A DNA stretch of 64,000 nt from Puteibacter caeruleilacunae. Lineage in GTDB: Bacteria; Bacteroidota; Bacteroidia; Bacteroidales; Prolixibacteraceae. Below, piece by piece: positions 9,579-19,548 of the stretch; the first letter of the stretch is position 1; each line of letters starts with the position of its first letter. Location: positions 62,001 to 126,000 of the forward strand of contig SJCO01000005.1 of NCBI GenBank assembly GCA_005217565.1, read 5' to 3'. The notes beneath the pieces were generated by a model. The model was not told the origin of the DNA. It made no database searches and saw nothing but the letters and a program-made list of their open reading frames with translations. A program made the position numbers and the translations under genes.

Positions 9579-11087
9579 ATGAAGAAAATTAATATAAAGA
9601 TCGTTGTTGCATCAGTATTGGTCTTGTTTGGATCAGTATCGTGTACCAACCTTGATGAAACAGTTTATAGTACCATTACTGCTGATAACTTTTATAATAC
9701 CGCTGATGAGGTTGTGGCAGCTTATCTGCGTCCGTATTCACATATAACAGTTTATACCCAAGATTACTGGTTGGCTAATGAATTGTCTGGTGATGGTGTA
9801 GCATGGCCTCAAAAGGGTAAGCATGGTTATGACGGAGGAAAATGGCAAGAATTGCACTGGCACAAATGGACTCCTACCAATTGGACTTTCTGGCAATCAT
9901 GGAGAAAATCTTATCAAGGAGTAGGATTTTGTAATCAGGTATTAGAGGATATCGAGAAGATAGATTTTGATGAGATGCGTGTGCCGATCTCGAAATCTAC
10001 TATGCAGGCTGAGTTGCGAGCTTTAAGAGCATTTTACTACTATATGCTATGCAACGACTTTGGTGATGTGCCGATTGTTACAAAGGTAGGTGAGACAATG
10101 TCTCCAGAGCCTAAAAAAAGAGCCGAAGTGTTTAAGTTTATTGTTGATGAGTTGAATGCTATTGTTGGTGATTTACCTATAAAAGGAGATGCCAATTCTT
10201 ATGCGCATTTTACTCAAGGTGCGGCTTATACATTGCTTGCTAAGATGTATGTGAATGGTGAAGTATTTACAGGTTCTCCTAAATGGGATGAGTGTATTGC
10301 TGCATGCGATAAAGTGATTAGTGCTGGTAGATATTCACTGGATACTAACTGGCAAGATCCTTTTAAAATTGATAACCATACATCTAATGAGAATATCCTG
10401 GCAATCCCTTACGATAATGTGAATATGACAGGTTTTTATCTCTTAACTCGTTGCTTACATTACAGTCACCAGAAAGGTTTTAACTTAGGAAACATGCCTT
10501 GGAATGGTATTGTTACACAGCCTGATTTATATGATCTTTATTCTGATGATGATAAAAGGAAAAGTCAGTTTTTGGTAGGGCTTCAGAAAGGTCTTGATGG
10601 AGAAATCTTGCTAGGTACTGAGGAGTTCAAAGACCAACCTTTAGTGATTACGAAAGAGATTACTTCGATGGATAAATCAAATGAGCGCGAAGGTGCAAGA
10701 AGTATTAAGTTTGAAGTAGAAGCTGATATTCGATATCACATGAATAACGATTTCCCAATCTTCAGATATGCTGATGTTCTGCTAATGAAAGCTGAATGTT
10801 TGTTGCGAAAAGGAGAAGAGGGTGATGCAATTATCCTTGCCAATAAAGTGAGGGCCCGAGCTTTTGATGAAGGGATTGAGGAGAGAACTTATGAAAGTTT
10901 GACTTTGGATGAATTATTGGATGAGCGTGGTCGCGAATTTGGTTATGAAGGATTGCGCCGCCAGGATCTTATTCGATTTGGAAAATTTGGCGGAAGCTGG
11001 TGGGATAAGCAACCATCAGACAAGACAAAAGAAATTTTCCCTTATCCAGATCGTGCCACTGGAAATAACCCTAACTTATCAAACTAA
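9579..11087 (+). CDS. susD: SusD/RagB-family glycan-binding lipoprotein
   Basis: Surface lipoprotein of 502 residues that captures glycan and forms the lid of the preceding SusC. Lipobox SVSC with acceptor Cys22 after a 21-residue signal. An alpha-helical TPR-rich core contains LRALRAFYYYMLCNDFGDVPIV, the typical SusD segment, and the C-terminus carries LLDERGREFGYEGLRRQDLIRFG, the conserved RagB/SusD ending. Length is ordinary for the family. It is cotranscribed with susC (36-bp gap) and followed by a strong terminator at 11102, so the GH92 genes downstream probably rely on read-through or their own promoter. Confidence 0.95.
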   Translation: MKKINIKIVVASVLVLFGSVSCTNLDETVYSTITADNFYNTADEVVAAYLRPYSHITVYTQDYWLANELSGDGVAWPQKGKHGYDGGKWQELHWHKWTPTNWTFWQSWRKSYQGVGFCNQVLEDIEKIDFDEMRVPISKSTMQAELRALRAFYYYMLCNDFGDVPIVTKVGETMSPEPKKRAEVFKFIVDELNAIVGDLPIKGDANSYAHFTQGAAYTLLAKMYVNGEVFTGSPKWDECIAACDKVISAGRYSLDTNWQDPFKIDNHTSNENILAIPYDNVNMTGFYLLTRCLHYSHQKGFNLGNMPWNGIVTQPDLYDLYSDDDKRKSQFLVGLQKGLDGEILLGTEEFKDQPLVITKEITSMDKSNEREGARSIKFEVEADIRYHMNNDFPIFRYADVLLMKAECLLRKGEEGDAIILANKVRARAFDEGIEERTYESLTLDELLDERGREFGYEGLRRQDLIRFGKFGGSWWDKQPSDKTKEIFPYPDRATGNNPNLSN

Positions 11088-11101
11088 GCATAATTACAAT
11101 T

Positions 11102-11138
11102 TGCCAGCCGAATTATTCGGTTGGCATATTGTTTTTTT
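11102..11138 (+). terminator. Rho-independent terminator after susD
   Basis: TGCCAGCCGAA (11102-11112) pairs with TTCGGTTGGCA (11116-11126), 11 bp with one G-T wobble and a 3-nt loop. A T7 tract follows at 11132-11138. Confidence 0.85.
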
Positions 11139-11145
11139 AGGATTA

Positions 11146-11153
11146 TAGATTTG
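11146..11153 (+). promoter_or_regulatory. Candidate Bacteroidota promoter -7 box for the GH92 genes
   Basis: TAGATTTG fits the TAnnTTTG consensus of the primary Bacteroidota sigma factor. It lies just after the susD terminator and 24 bp before the ATG at 11178. TTGG at 11121-11124 is a possible -33 element. Match by eye only. Confidence 0.4.
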
Positions 11154-11177
11154 AGTATTGTTTAATAAAGTTATATA

Positions 11178-13478
11178 ATGAGAAAAAAAATCATCTATTC
11201 TTTCCTTGTGTTGTTTGCTTTAGGATTTTATGCCAAAGCTGATAATATCGGGAAAGTACAACAAGGGTATTGTAAGTATGTAAATCCATTTGTAGGAACA
11301 TTGGGAGAAGGAAATACATATCCGGGAGCTCAGGTTCCTTTTGGTATGGTACAGGTTAGTCCTGATACTGAAAAATGGAAGTGGGGAGCTGCTTCGGGAT
11401 ATGAATATTCTGATAGTACAATCTATGGCTTTTCAATGTTACATCTGCATGGAACAGGTATCCCTGATATGGGAGACATATTATTTATGCCTACAGTTGG
11501 TAAGGTACAGTTGGAATCAGGGAAAAAAGATCGATCAGAACCTGGTTATTTATCAGGCTTTTCGCACAATAATGAATGTGCTTTTCCTGGGTATTACTCT
11601 GTGTTGCTAGATGATTATAAGGTGAAGGCAGAATTGACTGCCACCAACAGAGCAGGTATGATGCGCTTTACCTATCCGGAGAGTGATAGTGCTCATGTAT
11701 TGCTGGATTTGAAACATGTGTTGCGTCACAATGTGGTTTGGTCGAACGTTAGGGTTGTTGATGACTGTACTATTGTTGGAATGCATCAGGTTAAAGGTTG
11801 GGCTCGCGAACGTTATGTGTATTTTGCAGCTAAATTCTCAAAACCTTTTAAGCAAGCACATATCTTCTCTGATAAGAAGGAAGTTAAGTATGATTCTTAT
11901 AAAACGTATCGATTTAGAAGTAGCAAAGATGTAGCAGGAACAGATATTCAGCTTGTTGCCGACTATTCAACAAAGGAAGGAGAACAAATCTCTGTAAAGG
12001 TTGGTATATCTGCGGTAAGTACTGCTAATGCCATGGATAATCTAACGAATGAAATTCCTAATTGGAACTTTGAGCATATTGTGGAGGATGCTCAGGTTAA
12101 GTGGAATGCTGAATTGAGTAAATTTGATGTGGAAGGAACTCAAGAGCAGAAAGAAACATTCTATACTGCAGTTTATCATGAGTTTATGGCACCTGTAAGA
12201 TTTGCTGATTACAATGGTAGTTACAGGGGATTAGATCAAAATATTTATAAAGAGGGAAAAAATAAGAATTATACATTGTTCTCATTGTGGGATACCTACA
12301 GAGCGACTCATCCATTGTTCTGTCTTGTGCAGGCTGATCGTAACAGTGATATGATTAACTCTATGTTGGCCCACTATGAACAAAGTGCTGATAGTTTGTT
12401 ACCAATTTGGTCATTCTGGAATAATGAAACATGGTGTATGATTGGTTATCATGCGGTTCCTGTGATTGTTGATGCATATTTTAAAGGTATTCAGGGAGTT
12501 GACTGGGAAAAAGCACTTGAGGCATGTGTTAGTTCTGCTACGCATCCTGAATTTGATGCCTTGCCTTCATATGAAAAGTTGGGATATGTTCCATATGATG
12601 AGGAAAATGAATCTGTTTCTAAGACCTTAGAGTATGCGTATGATGATTACTGCATCGCTATGATGGCGAAAGATATGGGCCAGAAAGCTATCTACGATCG
12701 TTTTATTAAGCGTGCTATGGCTTATGAGAATTTGTTTGATACATCCATTAACTGGATGCGTCCTAAAGATTCAAAGGGAGAATGGATGCCTGACTTCGAT
12801 ACTCGTTTCTTTAAACACATGGGAGCGTTTACTGAAGGGACAACATGGCAATATTCGTGGTATGTTCCTCAGGATGTACAAGGCTTGGTGAATTTGATGG
12901 GCGGACCTAAAGACTTTGAGGTTAAGCTAGACTCAGTATTTACTACTAAAAAAGGAAAAGATTATAAAGGTGTTGATGATATTCATGGTCGCATTGGAGA
13001 GTATTGGCATGGTAATGAACCAAGTCACCATATTACCTACCTGTACAATTATATTGGAAAACCATGGAAAGGACAGAAATTGATTCATCAGGTGATTAAT
13101 AGTCAGTATGGTAATCAGCCTGGTTCTTTGTGTGGAAATGATGATTGTGGACAAATGTCGGCTTGGTATATTTTCTCAGCAATGGGCTTCTATCCTGTGT
13201 GTCCAGGAACAAATGACTATGTAATTGGAAGTCCTGCTTTACCAAAAATTACCATGAACATGAGTAATGGTAAATCATTAAAAATGCGATGTGAAAACTA
13301 CGCTCCTAAAAATATTTATGTACAATCAGTATCTTTGAATGGAGAAAAATGGACGAAGAGTTGGTTTTCCTATGATGAGATTAAAGATGGTGGAGAGATA
13401 GTTTTCAAGATGGGTGATCATCCAAATAAAAGTTGGGGGAAAAATAGGAAGGCATATCCACCTTCAATTTCAAAATAA
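11178..13478 (+). CDS. GH92 family exo-alpha-mannosidase (first of three)
   Basis: Calcium-dependent inverting exo-alpha-mannosidase of 766 residues, secreted by an N-terminal signal (about 1-21). The N-terminal beta domain begins YVNPFVGTLGEGNTYPGAQVPFGM. The (alpha/alpha)6 catalytic domain carries FTEGTTWQYSW, WHGNEPSHH followed by GKPWKGQ, and GNDDCGQMSAWYIF, the family signatures; the Glu of the first and the acidic pair of the last are where the catalytic acid and base are expected. Length matches single-module GH92 proteins. Followed after 23 bp by the second GH92 gene. Likely trims mannose from N-glycans; linkage (alpha-1,2, -1,3, -1,4 or -1,6) cannot be read from sequence. Confidence 0.93.
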   Translation: MRKKIIYSFLVLFALGFYAKADNIGKVQQGYCKYVNPFVGTLGEGNTYPGAQVPFGMVQVSPDTEKWKWGAASGYEYSDSTIYGFSMLHLHGTGIPDMGDILFMPTVGKVQLESGKKDRSEPGYLSGFSHNNECAFPGYYSVLLDDYKVKAELTATNRAGMMRFTYPESDSAHVLLDLKHVLRHNVVWSNVRVVDDCTIVGMHQVKGWARERYVYFAAKFSKPFKQAHIFSDKKEVKYDSYKTYRFRSSKDVAGTDIQLVADYSTKEGEQISVKVGISAVSTANAMDNLTNEIPNWNFEHIVEDAQVKWNAELSKFDVEGTQEQKETFYTAVYHEFMAPVRFADYNGSYRGLDQNIYKEGKNKNYTLFSLWDTYRATHPLFCLVQADRNSDMINSMLAHYEQSADSLLPIWSFWNNETWCMIGYHAVPVIVDAYFKGIQGVDWEKALEACVSSATHPEFDALPSYEKLGYVPYDEENESVSKTLEYAYDDYCIAMMAKDMGQKAIYDRFIKRAMAYENLFDTSINWMRPKDSKGEWMPDFDTRFFKHMGAFTEGTTWQYSWYVPQDVQGLVNLMGGPKDFEVKLDSVFTTKKGKDYKGVDDIHGRIGEYWHGNEPSHHITYLYNYIGKPWKGQKLIHQVINSQYGNQPGSLCGNDDCGQMSAWYIFSAMGFYPVCPGTNDYVIGSPALPKITMNMSNGKSLKMRCENYAPKNIYVQSVSLNGEKWTKSWFSYDEIKDGGEIVFKMGDHPNKSWGKNRKAYPPSISK

Positions 13479-13501
13479 CAGACTAATTAAATAGCTTTTT
13501 T

Positions 13502-15841
13502 ATGGTACGAGTAACTTGTTTATTAGTGGGAATGATTTGTTGGGTAACCAATATGGTTTCTGCTCAAAGTAATGAGGATTACACGAAGTATGTTGATCCG
13601 TTTATCGGGACTGAAGAAATGGGACATACGTTTCCTGGGGCCTGTGTGCCTTTTGGAATGGTGCAATTGAGCCCTGATACCGATACTATACCTTTTTCTG
13701 TAGAAGGAAAATATAATAAGAAGGTGTATCGCTATTGTGCGGGATATCAATATCGTGATAAATCAATTGTTGGATTTAGTCATACTCACTTTAGTGGAAC
13801 AGGGCATTCTGATTTGGGTGATTTCCTGGTAATGCCTACTGTTGGGAAATTACATTTGAATCCTGGAACTATTGATGATACCTCAAAGGGGTATCGCTCA
13901 ATGTATAGTCATGATAATGAGCATGCCGAGCCTGGTTATTATTCGGTAGATCTTGATGACTATGGTATTAAAGCTGAGTTGACAACAACTAGTCGCACTG
14001 GTTTTCATCAATATACTTTTCCTAAAAGTGATGCTGCGCATATAATCGTTGACTTAGGTCATGGTATCTATAACTATGATGGCAAGGTGTTGTGGTCGCA
14101 CATGCGTGTTGAGAATGATACGTTGGTTACTGGATATCGCATTACCAGAGGTTGGGCTCGTACCAACTATTTGTATTTTGCGATGGTTTTTTCAAAGCCT
14201 ATCAAAAACTATGGCTGTAAAAATGATGAGAAGGTAATCTATAATGGCGGCTGGGGAGGCTTTGATATGGAGCATGCTTTCCCTGAAATGGCTGGAAAAA
14301 ACCTTACTGCTCACTTTGATTTTGATACAAAAGAAGGGGAGAAGGTAAAGGTTAAATTTGCTTTGTCGGCTGTAAGTACTGACGGGGCGTTGAAGAATAT
14401 GCAACATGAGCTTCCTCATTTCGATTTTGAGAATGTTCGTGGTGAGGCTAAGAAACGTTGGCAAAAAGAGTTGTCACGAGTGAAGATTCAGGCTTCGGAA
14501 GAGAAGAAAACGACTTTCTATACTTCATTGTATCATACCTTCATTAATCCAGTGGAATATATGGATGTTGATGGTAAGTACAGGGGATTAGATCATAATA
14601 TTCATCAGGCTGATGGTTTTACCAACTATTCGGTGTTCTCTTTATGGGATACTTATCGTGCACTGCACCCATTCCTTACATTGGTTCAGCCTGATAGAAC
14701 ATCAGATATGATCAACTCTATGTTGGCTCACTACGAGCAGAGCGTGCATAAGATTCTTCCAATATGGAGTCATTTTGGTAATGAAAACTGGTGTATGATT
14801 GGATATCATGCTGTGCCTGTTATTGCTGATGCATACCTGAAAGGAATACGTGGTTTTGATGAAAAGAAGGCATTGGAGGCTTGTGTTTCAAGTGCCACTT
14901 ATAAGTCATATGATCACCTTGATAAATATATGGAGATTGGTTATGTTCCACATGAATCGAGTAGTGTTGGTGTGTCGATGACTTTAGAGTATGCTTATGA
15001 TGACTATACTATTGCTGCTTTGGCTAAAGCAATAGGTGATGATAACGTAGCTTCAGAATTCTCAAAAAGAGCAAACTATTGGAAGAATGTATTTGATCCT
15101 AAAATTGGTTTTGCACGAGCGAAACATGTAAATGGTGAGTGGAAGAGCGAATTTGATGCATTAGAGACCCATCATCAGGGATTTATTGAAGGAAATGCAT
15201 GGAACTATTCATTGTATGTTCCTCAGGATGTGAGAGGATTGATTGATCGCATGGGGGGAGACAAGAAGTTTTGTGTTCATCTTGATTCTTTGTTTACGAT
15301 GCATCTTCCTGATAAATATTTCGAGCATACCGAGGATATTACCCGTGATGGAATTATGGGGTGTTATGTGCATGGAAATGAGCCTAGTCATCATGTTGCT
15401 TATATGTACAACTGGGCTGGAAAGCCATGGAAAACACAGGAGCGTATTCATGAGATTATGAATACTAAGTATTTGAATAAAACCGATGGGTTATGTGGTA
15501 ACGACGATTGCGGACAGATGTCGGCTTGGTATATCTTTTCTTCATTAGGTTTTTACCCTGTTTGCCCTGGTTCAAATGAATATATTGTTGGTTCTCCATC
15601 GGTAAGTGAGGCTGAAATGAATATGGGAAATGGTCGTGTGCTTAAGGTGAAGGTGAATAACCTGACTAGCGATAACATTTACATCAAATCGATGTCATTG
15701 AATGGAGTGAAATGGACGAAGAACTATTTCTCACATGAGGACATCAAAGAGGGTGGAGAATTAGTTTTTGAAATGAGTAGTCGTCCTAATAAAAAATGGG
15801 GAGCTGCAGCATCAAGCAGACCTTATGCTATTACAAAATAG
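13502..15841 (+). CDS. GH92 family exo-alpha-mannosidase (second of three)
   Basis: Secreted exo-alpha-mannosidase of 779 residues with signal peptide about 1-21 (ending VSAQ). N-terminal motif YVDPFIGTEEMGHTFPGACVPFGM; catalytic-domain motifs FIEGNAWNYSLY, VHGNEPSHH followed by GKPWKTQ, and GNDDCGQMSAWYIF. Closely similar in architecture to the preceding gene, differing by an insertion near residue 60-75 and an extra segment around GGWGGFDMEHAFPEM. The next GH92 gene starts 3 bp after its stop, so the two are translationally linked. Such tandem GH92 sets usually divide the alpha-mannosyl linkages of high-mannose N-glycan between them; which linkage this one takes is unknown. Confidence 0.93.
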   Translation: MVRVTCLLVGMICWVTNMVSAQSNEDYTKYVDPFIGTEEMGHTFPGACVPFGMVQLSPDTDTIPFSVEGKYNKKVYRYCAGYQYRDKSIVGFSHTHFSGTGHSDLGDFLVMPTVGKLHLNPGTIDDTSKGYRSMYSHDNEHAEPGYYSVDLDDYGIKAELTTTSRTGFHQYTFPKSDAAHIIVDLGHGIYNYDGKVLWSHMRVENDTLVTGYRITRGWARTNYLYFAMVFSKPIKNYGCKNDEKVIYNGGWGGFDMEHAFPEMAGKNLTAHFDFDTKEGEKVKVKFALSAVSTDGALKNMQHELPHFDFENVRGEAKKRWQKELSRVKIQASEEKKTTFYTSLYHTFINPVEYMDVDGKYRGLDHNIHQADGFTNYSVFSLWDTYRALHPFLTLVQPDRTSDMINSMLAHYEQSVHKILPIWSHFGNENWCMIGYHAVPVIADAYLKGIRGFDEKKALEACVSSATYKSYDHLDKYMEIGYVPHESSSVGVSMTLEYAYDDYTIAALAKAIGDDNVASEFSKRANYWKNVFDPKIGFARAKHVNGEWKSEFDALETHHQGFIEGNAWNYSLYVPQDVRGLIDRMGGDKKFCVHLDSLFTMHLPDKYFEHTEDITRDGIMGCYVHGNEPSHHVAYMYNWAGKPWKTQERIHEIMNTKYLNKTDGLCGNDDCGQMSAWYIFSSLGFYPVCPGSNEYIVGSPSVSEAEMNMGNGRVLKVKVNNLTSDNIYIKSMSLNGVKWTKNYFSHEDIKEGGELVFEMSSRPNKKWGAAASSRPYAITK

Positions 15842-15844
15842 ATC

Positions 15845-18757
15845 ATGTTAAAGAACGTCTTATTATTTAGTTTTATGATGATTCTCTTGCCAGGTTTTGC
15901 GCAAGAGAATTATTCGAAATATGTTGATCCATTTATTGGTACGGGTGGACATGGCCATACTTATCCTGGACCATGTATGCCGTTTGGTATGGTACAGGTA
16001 GGTCCTGATACCCGAAATGATGGATCGTGGGATAGTTGTGGTGGATATCATTATTCTGATACTACTATCTTGGGCTTTAGTCACACGCATCTATCGGGTG
16101 TTGGTGTTCCTGATTACGGGGATATATTATTGATGCCTATGCAAGGAGATGTGAGTCTGAATCCGTTTACTACAGATGGAAAAAGAGGTTATGGCTCTTC
16201 ATACAGTCATGACCGTGAAGATGCATCCCCTGGTTATTACAACGTTTACCTGGAAGATAATAATGTGAATGTCGAGCTAACATGTACTGATCGTGTTGGT
16301 TTTCATCGATATATGTTTGAAAAAGAAGGAGATGTTTCCGTTTTACTGGATCTCATACATCGGGATCCGGTAATGGAGGCATCCATTCGTGTGGTAGGTA
16401 AGAATAGAATAGAAGGTAGTCGCCGTTCAAAGTATTGGGCTGGCGATCAGCAACAGTTTTTTGTGATTGAGTTCTCTAAGAAATTCAATAACGTGCAGCT
16501 TTATGAAGATGGTAAATCCTCAAAGGGGCAGGTAGATGTAAGGGGAAAACAGTTGCAATCAATTGCTCATTTTAATGTGTCGAAGGATGAACCTTTGGAA
16601 GTGAAAGTTGCACTTTCTGCGGTAAGTATTGAAGGGGCTCGTGAGAACCTTGAAGTAGAAGCAGAGGGGCTCGATTTTAAAGAGGCCTTGATTAAGGCTC
16701 AGAACAGTTGGGAAAATCAATTGTCGAAGATTGAAGTTGAAGGTGGAAGTGAAAAGCAGAAACGAATTTTCTATACCTCTCTTTATCACTGCTTGCTTAC
16801 TCCTAATCTCTATGAGGATGTTGATGGTCAGTATAGAGGGATAGATGGAAAAGTGTATCAGTCGGATGATTTCACAAACTATACCGTGTTTTCGTTATGG
16901 GATACTTTTAGGGCTTTACACCCACTGTTGACTATCATTGAACCGGAAAGAACGAATGATTTTGTTCGTACATTGGTGGAGAAAAGTAAGCAGTACGGAG
17001 AATTACCAATGTGGGAATTGGCTGCTAATGATACGCGTTGTATGATTGGATATCATGCGGTGTCGGTAATTGCCGATGCATGGGCAAAAGGTATTCAGGA
17101 TTATAATTTGGAAGAAACGTATGCAGAGATGAAGAAGACTGCCATGTTGGATAAGCGTGGGATGAAGGCTTATCGGAACCTTGGGTATGTTCCTTCTAAT
17201 AAAAGTAGTCAGGGTGTTTCTAAGACCTTGGAATACGCCTACGATGATTGGTGTGTTGCGCAAATTGCAAAAGCAATGGGTAAGCAGTCCGACTATGAAT
17301 ATTTTATGCGTAGAGCAGCCTATTATGTACATAGTTTTGATGCTTCAACAGGCTTTATGCGCGGGAAGACTGATCGTCATGAGTGGTTTTCTCCTTTTGA
17401 TCCTGTAAATGTGGCTTACAACTATAATTACACTGAGGGTAACGCTTTTCAATATAGCTTATTTGTGCCTCACGATTTAAAAGGATTGAGTGATTTGGTC
17501 GGAGGTAAATCTGACTTGGCTGATTGGCTTGATCGTTTGTTTTCTACCGAGATGGAGAAAGACCTTGGTGAGGATACTGATGTAACAGGTTTACTCGGTC
17601 AGTATGCACATGGAAATGAACCTAGTCACCATATGGCTTACTTGTATAATTATGCCGGAAAACCATGGAAGACTCAGCATATCGTGAAGGATATCATGGA
17701 AAATCTTTATAATGATACTCCTGATGGGATTTGTGGTAATGAGGACTGTGGACAGATGTCGGCTTGGTATGTAATGAGTGCAATGGGATTTTATTCTGTA
17801 TGTCCTGGTGAGGATTATTACGAATTGGGAGCACCTATCTTTGATAAGGTAACACTGCATTTGGACAACGACTTTGTGATTTCAACCAGTAATAGCAATG
17901 CCACTTATATTCAGTCTGCCCGACTGAATGGTAAGAAGCATAATCAGCCTTTGTTAAAGCATGAAGATATCTTGAAGGGTGGAACATTTGAGCTTAAGCT
18001 GGGGGATCAGCCTAATAAGAATATTCTGAATGATTATCCGGAAAAAACGAAGGATGTAGAGGTTGTACAGATGCCTTATCTTGTAAATTCATCAGACTAT
18101 TTCCTTGACCAATATCGTGTAGAATTGAAGTGTAATGATGATAAGGCTGAGATCTATTATACTTTGGATGGTACAACGCCTGACATTCAATCTAAGCGTT
18201 ATGTATCACCATTTGAGATAACAAATGATGCTACCTTGAAGATGATTGCACTAAGCGGAAAAGGAAAAAGCAATATTGCTGTTCGTGAGCTTAAGAAATC
18301 GAAGGCTTCTTCGGTTGACGGTTTAACTTTGAAATCAGGACTGAATTATAAGTACTATGAAGGAATTTATCGTTCGGTTTATGATTATGCCTGGGATAAG
18401 CCAACAGACGAAGGGTGTATTGATTTGCCTTGTCTTGGAAAAATTCTGCGAGATGAGTGGATTGGTGTAGATTTCTATGGATTCATTAATATTCCTGAGG
18501 ATGGAGAATATACCTTCTGGACTACAGCAAATGATGGCTGTCAGTTGTTGATTGATGGTGATGAACAGTTTGAAAGTGATGGTCGTAAATCGAAAGCCTT
18601 TGAACAGCAGACTACCCTGATGATGAAAAAAGGCTTGCATAAATTTCAACTGAAATATTTCCAGTGTTCTGATAATATAAAGCTTCAGGTTGAATGGAAA
18701 CAACCTGGTAAAAAACGTCAGACTATTGATAAAGCATATTTTTTGTGCGATAGATAA
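15845..18757 (+). CDS. GH92 alpha-mannosidase with C-terminal Fn3-associated and PA14-like modules (third of three)
   Basis: 970-residue secreted enzyme, about 200 residues longer than its two neighbours. Signal peptide about 1-19; GH92 domains about 20-715 with YVDPFIGTGGHGHTYPGPCMPFGM, YTEGNAFQYSLF, AHGNEPSHH, and GNEDCGQMSAWYVM. The first acidic residue of that last motif is Glu, where the other two copies have Asp. An added chitobiase-C/Fn3-associated domain lies at about 735-815 (IYYTLDGTTPDIQSKRY) and a PA14-like module at about 832-970 (YKYYEGIYRSV, FWTTANDGCQLLIDG), both typical carbohydrate-binding accessories. ATG is 3 bp after the previous stop. The cluster ends with a hairpin at 18766. 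Confidence 0.92.
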   Translation: MLKNVLLFSFMMILLPGFAQENYSKYVDPFIGTGGHGHTYPGPCMPFGMVQVGPDTRNDGSWDSCGGYHYSDTTILGFSHTHLSGVGVPDYGDILLMPMQGDVSLNPFTTDGKRGYGSSYSHDREDASPGYYNVYLEDNNVNVELTCTDRVGFHRYMFEKEGDVSVLLDLIHRDPVMEASIRVVGKNRIEGSRRSKYWAGDQQQFFVIEFSKKFNNVQLYEDGKSSKGQVDVRGKQLQSIAHFNVSKDEPLEVKVALSAVSIEGARENLEVEAEGLDFKEALIKAQNSWENQLSKIEVEGGSEKQKRIFYTSLYHCLLTPNLYEDVDGQYRGIDGKVYQSDDFTNYTVFSLWDTFRALHPLLTIIEPERTNDFVRTLVEKSKQYGELPMWELAANDTRCMIGYHAVSVIADAWAKGIQDYNLEETYAEMKKTAMLDKRGMKAYRNLGYVPSNKSSQGVSKTLEYAYDDWCVAQIAKAMGKQSDYEYFMRRAAYYVHSFDASTGFMRGKTDRHEWFSPFDPVNVAYNYNYTEGNAFQYSLFVPHDLKGLSDLVGGKSDLADWLDRLFSTEMEKDLGEDTDVTGLLGQYAHGNEPSHHMAYLYNYAGKPWKTQHIVKDIMENLYNDTPDGICGNEDCGQMSAWYVMSAMGFYSVCPGEDYYELGAPIFDKVTLHLDNDFVISTSNSNATYIQSARLNGKKHNQPLLKHEDILKGGTFELKLGDQPNKNILNDYPEKTKDVEVVQMPYLVNSSDYFLDQYRVELKCNDDKAEIYYTLDGTTPDIQSKRYVSPFEITNDATLKMIALSGKGKSNIAVRELKKSKASSVDGLTLKSGLNYKYYEGIYRSVYDYAWDKPTDEGCIDLPCLGKILRDEWIGVDFYGFINIPEDGEYTFWTTANDGCQLLIDGDEQFESDGRKSKAFEQQTTLMMKKGLHKFQLKYFQCSDNIKLQVEWKQPGKKRQTIDKAYFLCDR

Positions 18758-18765
18758 AGATGGTT

Positions 18766-18797
18766 ACAATAGCTTCAGTTTCTTCTGGAGCTATTGT
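18766..18797 (+). terminator. Hairpin terminator after the GH92 cluster
   Basis: ACAATAGCTTCAG (18766-18778) pairs with CTGGAGCTATTGT (18785-18797), 13 bp with one wobble and a 6-nt loop. No long T-tract follows, so termination strength is uncertain. Confidence 0.65.
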
Positions 18798-18912
18798 TAT
18801 TCATAATGGTCGTTACATCAGTAAAAATTGTGTAATATACCTGGATTTGGCAGGCTTATAGGATCCCAACAAAAATGTATGTTCTGGATGAAGTGTTTTT
18901 ATTTGAATTTAA

Positions 18913-18920
18913 TACATTTG
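18913..18920 (+). promoter_or_regulatory. Candidate -7 box upstream of the ECF sigma gene
   Basis: TACATTTG matches TAnnTTTG and lies 18 bp before the ATG at 18939. No convincing -33 TTTG is seen at the right spacing. Confidence 0.35.
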
Positions 18921-18938
18921 TTCCAACGACGGTAACCT

Positions 18939-19484
18939 ATGGATAATTTTGATATTAAATGTGCCTGTAAACTCCGAAATGGAGATTTAGAAGCATTTCG
19001 TACACTTTTTGATAATTATTATCAGAGCTTATGTGTTTATGCTTGTAATCAAGGAGTAGATGAAAAGACAGCAGAGGATGTGGTTCAGGAAGTTTTCTTG
19101 AATATATGGGAGAAGCGAAGCAAGGTAAAGATTGAGGAGTCAGTAAAGGCCTATTTGTTTAATTCTGTTAGAAACAGGCTTTATAATCTATTTAAGCGAG
19201 ATAAAATTAAAGCTGGTATCCTAATAAAACTCAAGTATGATAGTCAGTTTGATTATTCAGAGAATGAATATGAGCAAGACGAGTTTCGATCAATTTTATT
19301 TAAGTGTATTGATGAACTTCCTCCGCGGTGTGGAGAGGTTTTTTCATTGAGTAGATTTGAAAAGGAAAAACAATCTGTAATAGCTGCAAAACTAGGGGTC
19401 TCAGTTAATACCGTAAAGGCACAGTTGGGTAAAGCTTTATCATTAGTTCGAGCATGTTTGGATAGTAAATATGTTAAAATCTAA
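18939..19484 (+). CDS. ECF sigma factor (RpoE-like), SusC/FecR-linked
   Basis: Extracytoplasmic-function sigma factor of 181 residues. Region 2 about 18-85 (AFRTLFDNYYQSLCVYA, AEDVVQEVFLNIWEKR) recognises the -10 element; region 4 about 120-175 (IDELPPRCGEVFSLSRF, VIAAKLGVSVNTVKAQLGKAL) is the helix-turn-helix for -35. It heads a classical outer-membrane signalling cassette: FecR starts 64 bp downstream and the STN-type SusC follows. Expected action: SusC binds its glycan, its STN domain contacts FecR, and FecR releases or activates this sigma factor to transcribe locus 2. Confidence 0.93.
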   Translation: MDNFDIKCACKLRNGDLEAFRTLFDNYYQSLCVYACNQGVDEKTAEDVVQEVFLNIWEKRSKVKIEESVKAYLFNSVRNRLYNLFKRDKIKAGILIKLKYDSQFDYSENEYEQDEFRSILFKCIDELPPRCGEVFSLSRFEKEKQSVIAAKLGVSVNTVKAQLGKALSLVRACLDSKYVKI

Positions 19485-19548
19485 TTTTTTTATATTTCTG
19501 AGTAATACTTTTTGATTCATTAATTGTCTTGGTATTAAAAGCTGGAAA

